Source: DATMBL01 sp050735975 (lineage in GTDB: Bacteria; Desulfobacterota; Binatia; UBA9968). Taken from it: 6,027 bases of DNA. The position numbers and the translations under genes were made by a program. Location: the NCBI GenBank assembly GCA_050735975.1, contig JBOHVS010000279.1, positions 1 through 6,027 on the forward strand. Reading direction: 5' to 3'. Positions 1 through 5,902 of this stretch are shown one piece after another. A model generated the notes under the pieces. The model was given only the letters and a program-made list of their open reading frames with translations, was not told the DNA's origin and did no database searches. Every line of letters begins with the position of its first letter. The first letter of the stretch is position 1.

Positions 1-280
1 CGATGCACCGCGCCTCCTCGCTCGGATCGGCCGGCATCAGCCTTTTTTCCGGAAAACGCCTTGCAAGATAAGTGAGTATCGCCGTGTTCTCGACCAGGAT
101 CTTGCCGTCGATGCTGAGCGCCGGGACTTTACCCCGCGGGTTGATCTTCAGATACGCATCGGTCCTTTGCTGCCCCTTGGCCAGCAGGATCGGCTTTAGC
201 TCGTAAGGCGCGCCGGTTTCCTCGAGACCGATATGAGAGGCCAAAGAACAAGCGCCGGGACTGAAATAGAGCGTCATCAT
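1..280 (-). CDS. Beta-class glutathione S-transferase, N-terminal part (runs off the left edge)
   Basis: This is the N-terminal thioredoxin-fold domain (about 93 residues) of a cytosolic glutathione S-transferase, which uses glutathione in detoxification or reductive reactions. The opening TLYFSPGACSLASHIGLEE matches the start of bacterial beta-class enzymes such as E. coli GstA, including the PGACSLA motif with the cysteine that binds glutathione. VPAL carries the cis-proline (about residue 53), and ENTAI occupies the usual E-S-x-A-I glutathione-binding site, with Asn in place of Ser. The alpha-helical C-terminal domain lies outside the window. Two adjacent ATGs are possible, at 280 and 277. 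The AGGAGG at 288-293 is 7 bases before the first and 10 before the second. The second gives the Cys10 numbering usual for the class. The family is clear, but the substrate is unknown. Confidence 0.9.
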   Translation of the reverse strand, partial: MMTLYFSPGACSLASHIGLEETGAPYELKPILLAKGQQRTDAYLKINPRGKVPALSIDGKILVENTAILTYLARRFPEKRLMPADPSEEARCI

Positions 281-606
281 GGGAACACCTCCTAAATTTG
301 TCGAATTGAATCGGAGCATCACAGGCGCGCACCGACGGCGCACGACCGAGCGGCGTCACCTCGATTTGTAGGGGGAGAGTAAGCGCTACCGAGCTATTAT
401 GTCAACCTCACATCGGATTGGGTAGCGTCCGCACAACTAACGGCGGCGCCAACTTTGTCGGACTATCGACAAACCCGCCGGCTTCAAGTTTAAAACGGGG
501 CCGAGTCAGTTCGCCGCGGGATAAAATGTCAAGCAGAGCAAATAACTGACCTTGACAGAATTGGCCGCGCTTTCTATAAGCGGATGCACTCAAGGAGCTT
601 GTCGTT
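281..606. other. Divergent intergenic region between the GST and racemase-like genes
   Basis: This 326-base stretch holds no credible gene; the reading frames through it have no recognisable product. It contains the GST ribosome binding site (complement of 286-293) and the promoter and ribosome binding site of the plus-strand gene. A possible GST -35 box, TTGACA, is on the minus strand at 400-405, but only poor -10 matches follow it (TTACTC or TACTCT at 376-382), so the GST promoter is not settled. The stretch around 480-545 is relatively AT-rich, as expected of a promoter region. Confidence 0.6.
552..580 (+). promoter_or_regulatory. Sigma70-type promoter of the racemase-like gene
   Basis: A perfect -35 hexamer, TTGACA (552-557), and a 5-of-6 -10 hexamer, TATAAG (575-580), are separated by exactly 17 bases. 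Transcription would start near 587. That leaves a leader of about 20 bases that includes the ribosome binding site AGGAG at 593-597, 9 bases before the ATG at 607. This is the best housekeeping-type promoter in the window and suggests constitutive or simply controlled expression. Confidence 0.7.
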
Positions 607-1368
607 ATGACCGACTATGTACAAAAACTTCTGCCGCGTTTTCGTTATGGGGTGATCCAGCCGCGCGTCCATGAAGACGTCCGGCGCGCACGCAGCTATC
701 AGTTATATCGCCTCATGCCGCTCGATTTCATGGAAATCTCCACGGGGCTTGGGCTCGAGAATTATACGGCGGAAGGCGTCGAGAAAGCGATCAAGAATTA
801 CTGGACTTGTGTCGACCGGCTGGCTAAAGAAAAAGTAAATCATATTATCTTTAGCGGCGCGCCGATCTCCGCAGTGTTGACCCGCCCCAGGGTGCTCGAA
901 CTGTTGCACCAAACGAAAGAGCGAACCGGAATCTCCGCCGATGCTCCGCTCGAAGCCCTGATTGCCGCCATGAAGCATCTTGGACTGAACAAGCTCGCGA
1001 TCGGCAGCCGGTGGGCGGAGCCGGTCAACAACGCGATTACCCGCTACGTCGACGCGGGCGGCATCAACGTCGTCGGCATCACCAAGCGCAACCAGTGGGC
1101 GTCGGACTCTTTCGCCATGACTTTGGAACAAGGCTTGGAAATGGCCCTCGACGTCGGCCGTGAGGCGGCAAGGACTTGGCCCGAGGCTGAAGCGATCTCG
1201 GTGCCGGGCGGCGCGGCAATGTCACTGCACGTCATCCCGGCTCTGGAAGAAGAATTCGGCAAACCGACTTTCACCAATATGAGCGCTGAAGTATGGAACG
1301 ATCTCGTGCGCCCCGGCATCATCCCGCCGGTGCAAGGCTGGGGAAGGCTGCTGGGGGGAATGAAATAA
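607..1368 (+). CDS. Asp/Glu racemase-superfamily protein (maleate isomerase / arylmalonate decarboxylase-like), catalytic cysteines apparently missing
   Basis: This 253-residue protein has the length and layout of the maleate cis-trans isomerase / arylmalonate decarboxylase branch of the Asp/Glu racemase superfamily, a duplicated alpha/beta fold with one active-site loop per half. The first half has RYGVIQPR (13-20) and VNHIIFSGAPIS (77-88). The second has NVVGITKRNQW (154-164), a helix around 171-189, then AEAISVPGGAAM (194-205) and the LEEEFGKPTFT segment (213-223). In active members the two loops normally carry Cys, as in CTSG and ISCxG, although arylmalonate decarboxylase uses only the second. 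Here they read FSGAP (82-86) and SVPGG (198-202). The only cysteine, C68, lies in the helix of NYWTCVDRLA. The protein is therefore either a non-cysteine enzyme or a binding protein. The start is fixed by AGGAG at 593-597. The gene appears to be a single transcription unit. The superfamily call is firm, the reaction unknown. Confidence 0.8.
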   Translation: MTDYVQKLLPRFRYGVIQPRVHEDVRRARSYQLYRLMPLDFMEISTGLGLENYTAEGVEKAIKNYWTCVDRLAKEKVNHIIFSGAPISAVLTRPRVLELLHQTKERTGISADAPLEALIAAMKHLGLNKLAIGSRWAEPVNNAITRYVDAGGINVVGITKRNQWASDSFAMTLEQGLEMALDVGREAARTWPEAEAISVPGGAAMSLHVIPALEEEFGKPTFTNMSAEVWNDLVRPGIIPPVQGWGRLLGGMK

Positions 1369-1627
1369 CTGGATTCACCCTGTCGGGGACAGAGCTTAGG
1401 GTCGGGTCTGAGTCTCGACGTTCTCGGTTTCGGACGGCAGCCGCGCGATCCAATCGATGATGTTGACAGCTTGGTCAGAAGGAATCGGCTCAAATTGGGT
1501 TAACGTGAGCGCGAGCAAAAGCAATACAGATTCGCCCTAAAGCTTCGAACCCGTCTGGGAATGAATGCTCCGATTTCAATATTGCTATTCGTGCTCCCTA
1601 CGGACTGGCGGAACGCCCTCGCTCTCG
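1369..1627. other. Intergenic stretch between convergent genes
   Basis: These 259 bases separate the 3' ends of the racemase-like gene and the minus-strand DUF6687-like gene. I see no confident gene. One short minus-strand frame (1396-1524) could encode a 42-residue peptide from a TTG, with a hydrophobic start and a readable tail (QAVNIIDWIARLP), but it lacks a good ribosome binding site and I recognise no family. It could be a gene remnant. No clear terminator with a T-run was found for either flanking gene. Confidence 0.5.
1380..1392 (+). terminator. Small hairpin just after the racemase-like gene, weak terminator candidate
   Basis: CTGTC (1380-1384) and GACAG (1388-1392) form a perfect 5-bp stem with a GGG loop, starting 12 bases after the stop codon. 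No T-run follows, so it does not meet the usual criterion for an intrinsic terminator. It may be a 3'-end stabilising hairpin or chance. Confidence 0.2.
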
Positions 1628-2863
1628 TCAATTCGAGATTGTCTTGGAAACATGAAAAGCGGCGTGGTTGTCTAGTTTTTGAAGCTCCTCACGAATGATT
1701 CTCTCGACTGTCTCAAGAGCCAGGCTGCTGTAACCGAGAGGCTCGTGGTATTTCACTTTCCGCGCGGCGCGGGGGCCCGACGCGACGAAACGCAATGCGG
1801 GACTCCATCGTGTCACTCCCCACGAACCGCATGTTTCCGGCGATTCCATTTCGTTAAGCTTCTCCGCCGCATGAAGCAGCAGATGCTTGGGTGTGCGAGA
1901 TCGAAAAACGATGTCGTACCAAAGAAACTCGCGGTAGTATAACTCGTAGGTGGAACCCTCACGTTCTCTGACGGTTTCCAGGATCCGGTGGCCTCTGGCG
2001 GTGATGTTCCGAACAAAATGATCAAGCGGAAATCTCGTGGAGATGACTGAGAGATGCTCCGCGGGCCACTCACGGACTTCGATAAAGCCACTTTGAACGT
2101 TAGAGATCTTTTCCAGCAGCTTTCGGTACCCCTCTTCCCAAAGATGGCGGTACCGTTGCGGCTCGTAAAGCAAACCAGGCATTTCGGACAGGAGCGCCTC
2201 GGTTGCAATCTGCCAGCGTTGCGCGACGGGCGCACAGGCGATCTGCGCGGCGAGTGGAGAGCTTTCCAGCGATTCAAATGCGCGTACGATTAAGTCAAAC
2301 TGAACTGCGTCAGGAGAAGTAAACTCGTAAAAATCGCCCGCTTCTGCCGCCGCCTGTAAAGCCCGCGTATGCTCAAGAGACTTCGTGGGATTCAAAAGGG
2401 CCCAGATCGCCAACAAGCCGTCGGTGTCATAGTGATCGTTCGTTACCAAGGCAAAATCGGATAGGTCTATCGAGGGGTCCCGGGAGACTAGAAGTCTCAG
2501 AACTATGTCTAAGCTCAGGTCCGCCTTAAACTGTGGCGGCGTGGTGTTTCCCGGCCAGTGACTCAGCTGGAGCCCCGCTCCGCATTTGTTTCCATCAATG
2601 ACAATTTTGTCAACGTTCTCCAGGTCAGGAGTATACTGAAGAAATCTCATCAAAACCTCGATGGGTGTGAACTCGGAAAACGTTGCTGCTATGGAACCGG
2701 AACCTGCTTCATCCGAGCGGGCCACATGCTTGTTTTGATACATCGAACTGGTTGATCCGGTCAAGAAAAGGTTCGCATCCCCCTTTAATTGTTCTTTTAA
2801 TTCTGCACAATCTGATAAGAGCCCAAGAAATTCAATGCGGATGTCCTGAGAGCACTCGCTCAT
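1628..2863 (-). CDS. DUF6687-like protein with a DHH-like NDHYDTDG motif
   Basis: This is a 411-residue soluble protein with no signal peptide or membrane segment. From memory, its core resembles the uncharacterised DUF6687 group: VDKIVIDGNK (84-93), LQLSHWPGNTTPP (98-110), the ADLSLDI segment (114-120), ALVTNDHYDTDGLLAIWALLNP (138-159) and AAAEAGDF (171-178). The N-H-x-D-x-DG arrangement at 142-149 looks like the metal-binding D-H-D-x-DG loop of DHH phosphoesterases, so a metal-dependent hydrolase is a reasonable guess, not a demonstrated function. The first 65 residues are poorly conserved in appearance. The C-terminal half contains an aromatic YELYYREFLWYDIVF segment (306-320), then CGSWGVTRWSP (345-355). 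The ATG at 2863 is the first possible start, because an in-frame stop lies 12 bases upstream. No Shine-Dalgarno sequence precedes it. By eye the gene is less GC-rich than the sigma gene, which may indicate a different origin. It points away from the sigma gene and no partner is evident. Confidence 0.7.
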   Translation of the reverse strand: MSECSQDIRIEFLGLLSDCAELKEQLKGDANLFLTGSTSSMYQNKHVARSDEAGSGSIAATFSEFTPIEVLMRFLQYTPDLENVDKIVIDGNKCGAGLQLSHWPGNTTPPQFKADLSLDIVLRLLVSRDPSIDLSDFALVTNDHYDTDGLLAIWALLNPTKSLEHTRALQAAAEAGDFYEFTSPDAVQFDLIVRAFESLESSPLAAQIACAPVAQRWQIATEALLSEMPGLLYEPQRYRHLWEEGYRKLLEKISNVQSGFIEVREWPAEHLSVISTRFPLDHFVRNITARGHRILETVREREGSTYELYYREFLWYDIVFRSRTPKHLLLHAAEKLNEMESPETCGSWGVTRWSPALRFVASGPRAARKVKYHEPLGYSSLALETVERIIREELQKLDNHAAFHVSKTISN

Positions 2864-2891
2864 TCGTCGTAATTAATGAAACGACACAAAA

Positions 2892-2897
2892 GGTCAA
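2892..2897 (-). promoter_or_regulatory. Possible -35 box of the DUF6687-like gene
   Basis: On the minus strand TTGACC (5 of 6 to TTGACA) lies 28 bases before the ATG at 2863, followed by an AT-rich TTTCATTAATTA stretch where a -10 would sit. No good -10 hexamer occurs at 16-18 bases. If this is the promoter, transcription would begin almost at the ATG, which would fit the missing ribosome binding site (a leaderless mRNA). This is a weak call. Confidence 0.25.
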
Positions 2898-2962
2898 AAC
2901 CTTCAAAAGCAGACCGATTATGTGCGCACAGGCCGGAAACATCGCCTGACTACAAACCCTAT

Positions 2963-2968
2963 GAGGAG
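2963..2968 (+). promoter_or_regulatory. Ribosome binding site deciding the sigma factor start
   Basis: GAGGAG ends 10 bases before the ATG at 2979. It overlaps or abuts the upstream ATGs at 2961 and 2970, so it cannot serve them. This supports MVDSNPKADV as the N-terminus. Confidence 0.55.
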
Positions 2969-2978
2969 CATGGCACCC

Positions 2979-4253
2979 ATGGTGGATAGCAACCCAAAGG
3001 CCGACGTAGGTATCGCGGCGGAACAAGCGCGCAACACGGTGGACGCCGTGTACCGTTCCAACTCGCGCCATGTGCTCGCCACGTTAATCCGCCTGCTCGG
3101 CGACTTCGATATCGCCGAGGAGGCGCTGCACGACGCTTTCAGGGCAGCTTTGGAGCAATGGCCGCGCGATGGGGTGCCCGCCAGTCCGCGCGCCTGGCTG
3201 GTATCGACCGGGCGTTTCAAGGCCATCGATGCAATTCGCCGGCGTACCCGATTCGAGCCGTTGCCGGACGATATCGACAGGCGACTCGTGGCTGACACCG
3301 ATCATCCCGAGGCGCGGAACGACGAGAGCATCGACGACGACCGGCTGCGCCTTATCTTCACTTGCTGCCATCCAGCCTTGTCGCCGGACGCCCAAGTGGC
3401 GATGACGCTGCGCGAAGTCTGCGGCCTCACAACCGAGGAGGTCGCGCGGGCCTTTCTCTCATCGCCGCCCACAGTGGCGCAGCGCATCGTGCGCGCCAAG
3501 GCAAAGATCCGCAATGCGCGCATCCCCTATGAAGTACCCTCGGCGACCGATCTGCCGGAGCGGCTCGATGCCGTGCTTCGGGTCGTCTACCTCGTGTTCA
3601 ATGAGGGATACTCCGCGTCATCCGGCGCGACGCTGACGCGCCATGAGCTTTCAGACGAAGCGATCCGCTTAGGCCGGCTGCTCACTCAGTTGCTGCCGGA
3701 GCCGGAAGCGCTGGGACTGCTTGCGCTGATGCTGCTGCACGAATCGCGCCGCGCCGCGCGCAGCTCGCCGAGCGGGGAATTGATCCTGCTCAATGACCAA
3801 GACCGATCACTCTGGAACCGCGATTACGTTAAGGAGGGATTGGCGCTCGTCGAACGGGCTCTGTCATCGCGGCGATTCGAACCCTACACGCTCCAGGCTG
3901 CAATTGCGGCGGTGCATGCCGAGGCGCCCAGCGCCGCCGCGACGGACTGGACGCAGATCGTCGGATTGTACGATGTGCTGATGCGGGCGGAGCCGTCGCC
4001 CGTTGTCGAGTTGAACCGCGCCGTGGCCGTGGCGATGCGCGATGGCCCTGCGGCCGGTCTCAGTCTCATCGACGCCATCCTCGAGCGGGGTAACCTGCGG
4101 AATTACCACCTGGCGCATGCGGCGCGGGCAGATCTCTGCCGGCGGTTGGGACAAACAGCAGAAGCCCGAGTTTCCTACGAAAAAGCCCTGAGCCTCACGG
4201 AGCAGGAGCCGGAGCGGCGGTTTTTGGAGCGGCGTCTGGCTGAATTGGGGTGA
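2979..4253 (+). CDS. ECF42-type RNA polymerase sigma factor with C-terminal helical extension
   Basis: This 424-residue sigma factor directs RNA polymerase to a small set of promoters. Residues about 20-90 form sigma region 2 (the AEEALHDAFRAALEQWP helix, then PRAWLVSTGRFKAIDAIRRR). Residues about 120-180 form region 4, with LIFTCCHPAL, LREVCGLTTEEVARAFL and the recognition-helix segment PPTVAQRIVRAKAKI. A C-terminal extension of about 235 residues follows. Its YLVFNEGY (204-211), LLALMLLHESRR, LLNDQDRSLW, EPYTLQAAIAAVHA, SPVVELNRAVAV and TPR-like final helices are typical of the ECF42 (DUF6596) group. That group lacks classical anti-sigma partners and neighbours DGPF/YCII genes, as here. I chose the ATG at 2979 because GAGGAG (2963-2968) sits 10 bases upstream. 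In-frame ATGs at 2961 and 2970 and a GTG at 2922 are alternatives. The extension probably acts as the internal control domain. Confidence 0.92.
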   Translation: MVDSNPKADVGIAAEQARNTVDAVYRSNSRHVLATLIRLLGDFDIAEEALHDAFRAALEQWPRDGVPASPRAWLVSTGRFKAIDAIRRRTRFEPLPDDIDRRLVADTDHPEARNDESIDDDRLRLIFTCCHPALSPDAQVAMTLREVCGLTTEEVARAFLSSPPTVAQRIVRAKAKIRNARIPYEVPSATDLPERLDAVLRVVYLVFNEGYSASSGATLTRHELSDEAIRLGRLLTQLLPEPEALGLLALMLLHESRRAARSSPSGELILLNDQDRSLWNRDYVKEGLALVERALSSRRFEPYTLQAAIAAVHAEAPSAAATDWTQIVGLYDVLMRAEPSPVVELNRAVAVAMRDGPAAGLSLIDAILERGNLRNYHLAHAARADLCRRLGQTAEARVSYEKALSLTEQEPERRFLERRLAELG

Positions 4254-4266
4254 AATGGAATCGGGT

Positions 4267-4295
4267 TGTCGATTTTGGCTTCCGCCGAACGACTA
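4267..4295 (+). promoter_or_regulatory. ECF42-type promoter P1 (TGTCGA-N17-CGACTA)
   Basis: TGTCGA (4267-4272) is followed after 17 bases by CGACTA (4290-4295), 14 bases after the sigma factor stop codon. The same pair recurs upstream of two other DGPF genes in this window, at 5440 and 5903. I recall TGTCGA as the -35 element reported for ECF42 targets in Streptomyces venezuelae, with a CGA-containing -10. The site would drive the DGPF remnant, the first full DGPF gene and the VOC gene. Confidence 0.75.
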
Positions 4296-4314
4296 TTGGG
4301 TGTAGGCAGTCAAA

Positions 4315-4328
4315 CCACTATAGAGTGG
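4315..4328 (+). repeat. Inverted repeat CCACT-ATAG-AGTGG in the P1 leader
   Basis: A perfect 5-bp inverted repeat with a 4-base loop lies between P1 and the ATG at 4334, about 20 bases after the -10 element. It could form an mRNA hairpin near the ribosome entry site of the small frame or be a DNA-binding half-site pair. It is short and may be chance. I do not see it at the other two DGPF promoters. Confidence 0.35.
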
Positions 4329-4333
4329 AAATT

Positions 4334-4414
4334 ATGAAGTACTTATGCCTCGGATACATGGAAGAGAAGAAGTGGGATAGGAGATATGACGATGCGATTC
4401 ATGATCTTGATTAA
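4334..4414 (+). pseudogene. DGPF/YCII gene remnant (26-codon N-terminal fragment)
   Basis: This short frame starts MKYLCLGYMEEKKW, which reads like the N-terminus of a DGPF/YCII-family protein (typical starts are MKYLCL or MKYMLL, then an acidic or basic loop). After about residue 14 the similarity stops, and the frame runs into the ribosome binding site and first codons of the next DGPF gene, ending at TAA 4412-4414. It overlaps that gene by 23 bases in another frame. It sits 38 bases after promoter P1, the expected position for the first gene of the unit. The simplest explanation is the stump of a deleted or recombined DGPF paralog. A leader peptide that couples translation to the next gene is the alternative. 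No good ribosome binding site precedes it. Confidence 0.55.
4379..4383 (+). promoter_or_regulatory. Ribosome binding site deciding the first DGPF start
   Basis: AGGAG lies 8 bases before the ATG at 4392 but only 2 bases before the in-frame ATG at 4386. This selects 4392 (MRFMILIKAT), which also matches the usual family N-terminus. The site lies inside the upstream gene remnant. Confidence 0.65.
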
Positions 4415-4820
4415 GGCCACCAAAGACTCGGAAGCAGGCGTGATGCCAAGCGAGCAGCTCCTGACCGAAATGGGCAAGTTCAACGAAGAGCTGGTGAAAG
4501 CGGGGGTCATGCTCGCGGGCGACGGACTCCATCCCAGCTCGAAGGGCGCGCGCGTCAGGTTCTCCGGCGGCAAGCGGACCGTGATCGACGGGCCCTTCGC
4601 CGAGACCAAGGAGCTGCTGGCCGGATTCTGGCTATGGCAGGTGAAGTCGAAGGAAGAGGCGATCGAATGGGTCAAGCGCTGCCCCAATCCCCATAACGAG
4701 GAGACTGAGGTCGAAATTCGCCAGCTGTTCGAGGCCGAAGACTTCGGTGCCGAGCTCACCCCCGAGCTCCGAGAGCAAGAGGAGCGCCTGCGCGCTCAGA
4801 TAGCCCCGAAGCAAAAGTAG
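4392..4820 (+). CDS. DGPF/YCII-family protein 1
   Basis: This 142-residue protein belongs to the YCII-related family (PF03795, DGPF type), small dimeric ferredoxin-like folds. It has the strand MRFMILIKATKDSEAG, the helix region of MPSEQLLTEMGKFNEELVKAGVM, then LAGDGLHPSSKGARVRF (41-57) and the hallmark TVIDGPFAETKELLAGFWLWQV (63-84, DGPF at 66-69). The domain ends with EEAIEWVKRCPNPH (88-101). The last 30 residues are an extra charged helix. DGPF proteins are recurrent neighbours and targets of ECF42 sigma factors. Their biochemical role is not established to my knowledge, although YCII relatives have been suspected of enzymatic activity through a His-Asp pair. The gene lies 138 bases after the sigma gene, downstream of promoter P1, and is probably cotranscribed with the VOC gene 64 bases further on. 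Confidence 0.9.
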   Translation: MRFMILIKATKDSEAGVMPSEQLLTEMGKFNEELVKAGVMLAGDGLHPSSKGARVRFSGGKRTVIDGPFAETKELLAGFWLWQVKSKEEAIEWVKRCPNPHNEETEVEIRQLFEAEDFGAELTPELREQEERLRAQIAPKQK

Positions 4821-4884
4821 TCGCGCCTGGACTCACATCGGCGTTAGAAAGGGTTCTTAAACCAGGAAGAGAGGAGACATTAAG

Positions 4885-5349
4885 ATGAGCAAGCCCCAGG
4901 TAAAACCTATTCCCGATGGAATGCATACGGTGACGCCACACTTGATCTGCACCGGCGCGGCGGACGCCATTGAATTCTACAAAAAAGCGTTCCATGCCGT
5001 TGATCTTGGACGGATGATGGGTCCGCAAGGCAAACTTCTCCATGGCGCTGTCAAGATCGGTGATTCAACGGTCATGCTGGCCGACGAATTCCCCGACTGG
5101 GGTGCATTCGGACCGAAGTCCTTAAAAGGTTCACCGGTCACAATTCACCTCTATGTCGAAGACGTCGACGCGTTTGTCGCGGACGCCGCCGCTGCGGGGG
5201 CGAAGATAACGATGCCGCTCCAGGACATGTTCTGGGGCGATCGTTACTGCAAACTCGAAGACCCGTTCGGCCACCATTGGTCGGTCGCCACACACATTCG
5301 CGATGTCAGCCCGGATGAGATGCAACAGGCGGCTAAAAAAAGCATGTAG
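4885..5349 (+). CDS. PhnB-like VOC (glyoxalase/bleomycin-resistance fold) protein
   Basis: This 154-residue protein of the vicinal oxygen chelate superfamily is of the PhnB-like type. It shows the two beta-alpha-beta-beta-beta units: TPHLICTGAADAIEFYKKAF (17-36), LLHGAVKIGDSTVMLADE (51-68), then VTIHLYVEDVDAFV (85-98) and MFWGDRYCKLEDPFGHHWSVATH (115-137). The His of LLHG (53) and the acidic residue of MLADE are at positions used for metal binding in many VOC enzymes, but this branch has no well-defined reaction known to me. The start at 4885 is well supported, with GAGGAG at 4871-4876, 8 bases upstream. It has no TGTCGA promoter of its own and lies 64 bases after DGPF protein 1, so it probably belongs to the same unit under P1. 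VOC genes are common companions in ECF42/DGPF clusters. Confidence 0.88.
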   Translation: MSKPQVKPIPDGMHTVTPHLICTGAADAIEFYKKAFHAVDLGRMMGPQGKLLHGAVKIGDSTVMLADEFPDWGAFGPKSLKGSPVTIHLYVEDVDAFVADAAAAGAKITMPLQDMFWGDRYCKLEDPFGHHWSVATHIRDVSPDEMQQAAKKSM

Positions 5350-5439
5350 CTAACCGCCGCACCGCAAATTTCAAAAGCTCCGGGAACGACCCACAGAGAT
5401 TGACGTCAGGACATGCGCGGACTAAACATTGCGGCCGAA

Positions 5440-5467
5440 TGTCGATACGGGCGTTCCCGTTCGACTA
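5440..5467 (+). promoter_or_regulatory. ECF42-type promoter P2 (TGTCGA-N16-CGACTA)
   Basis: TGTCGA (5440-5445) and CGACTA (5462-5467) are separated by 16 bases, one fewer than at P1 and P3. The -10 element ends 18 bases before the ATG of the second DGPF gene, leaving a very short leader with AGAGG at 5474-5478. The element and its following bases (CGACTAAC-GAT) are nearly the same as at P3. Confidence 0.72.
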
Positions 5468-5485
5468 ACAGATAGAGGCACTGAA

Positions 5486-5842
5486 ATGAAATACATGCTG
5501 CTGATTTATTTTGACGAGCAAGCGTTGAGCGAGACCGAGCGGCAGGAGTGTTACGTCGAATCCACGCAGCTCGCGCAACAGATTCATTCGAGCGGGCAGT
5601 ATCTGGCCGCCAACCCGCTGCACCCAATCTCAATGGCGACCAGCGTCCAGGTGCGCAACGGCAAACGGCTCGTGACCGATGGTCCGTTCGCGGAGACTCG
5701 GGAACAACTGGGCGGATACTTCCTCATCGAGGCAAAGAATCTCGATGAGGCGATCGCCATTGCCGCACGGATTCCCATAGCGCGCAAAGGCACCGTCGAG
5801 GTCCGACCGGTGATCGATATCCCGGGCCTGCCGACCGAGTAG
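5486..5842 (+). CDS. DGPF/YCII-family protein 2
   Basis: This 118-residue protein is the compact form of the DGPF/YCII fold: MKYMLLIYFDEQALSE at the N-terminus, a helix from about 16 to 36, AANPLHPISMATSVQVRNG (41-59), then LVTDGPFAETREQLGGYFLIEA (62-83, DGPF at 65-68), DEAIAIAARIP (87-97) and a C-terminal strand, GTVEVRPVID (102-111). It lacks the charged tail of protein 1. The frame is open back to 5429, but the ATG at 5486 is preferred: AGAGG (5474-5478) is 7 bases upstream, the family starts with MKYM, and the longer version would read through promoter P2. It is a separate transcription unit from the VOC gene, 136 bases upstream. The molecular function is unknown. Confidence 0.9.
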   Translation: MKYMLLIYFDEQALSETERQECYVESTQLAQQIHSSGQYLAANPLHPISMATSVQVRNGKRLVTDGPFAETREQLGGYFLIEAKNLDEAIAIAARIPIARKGTVEVRPVIDIPGLPTE

Positions 5843-5902
5843 CAGCGCCCGAGTGTTGGAGTGAGGCGGCAAAGCCAGATAAGTCGCGCTCGGCAAGGCC
5901 AT

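Noticed and set aside
299..304. TGTCGA on the plus strand near the GST gene
   Set aside because: No CGAC follows at 16-17 bases and the next plus-strand gene starts 300 bases away with its own sigma70-type promoter.
129..359. 76-residue minus-strand open frame over the GST region
   Set aside because: It overlaps the GST gene in another frame. The GST frame gives clear family motifs, while this one gives an Arg-rich product with no recognisable domain.
1044..1493. 149-residue minus-strand open frame over the end of the racemase-like gene
   Set aside because: It is antisense to a clearly coding region and low-complexity (Ser, Pro and Arg rich), as expected of a shadow in GC-rich DNA.
1813..2277. 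154-residue minus-strand open frame inside the DUF6687-like gene
   Set aside because: It is the same strand in a shifted frame, without a recognisable family. The 411-residue frame covers the whole region and has family-like motifs.
2918..3298. Minus-strand open frame opposite the sigma factor N-terminus
   Set aside because: It is antisense to region 2 of the sigma factor and has no domain signature.
5154..5170. TGTCGA inside the VOC gene
   Set aside because: It lies within conserved coding sequence (LYVEDVD), has no CGAC at the right spacing and no gene start follows closely.
5429..5485. N-terminal extension of DGPF protein 2 from the ATG at 5429
   Set aside because: It would add 19 residues foreign to the family and read through promoter P2. 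The ATG at 5486 has the ribosome binding site and the family-typical MKYM start.
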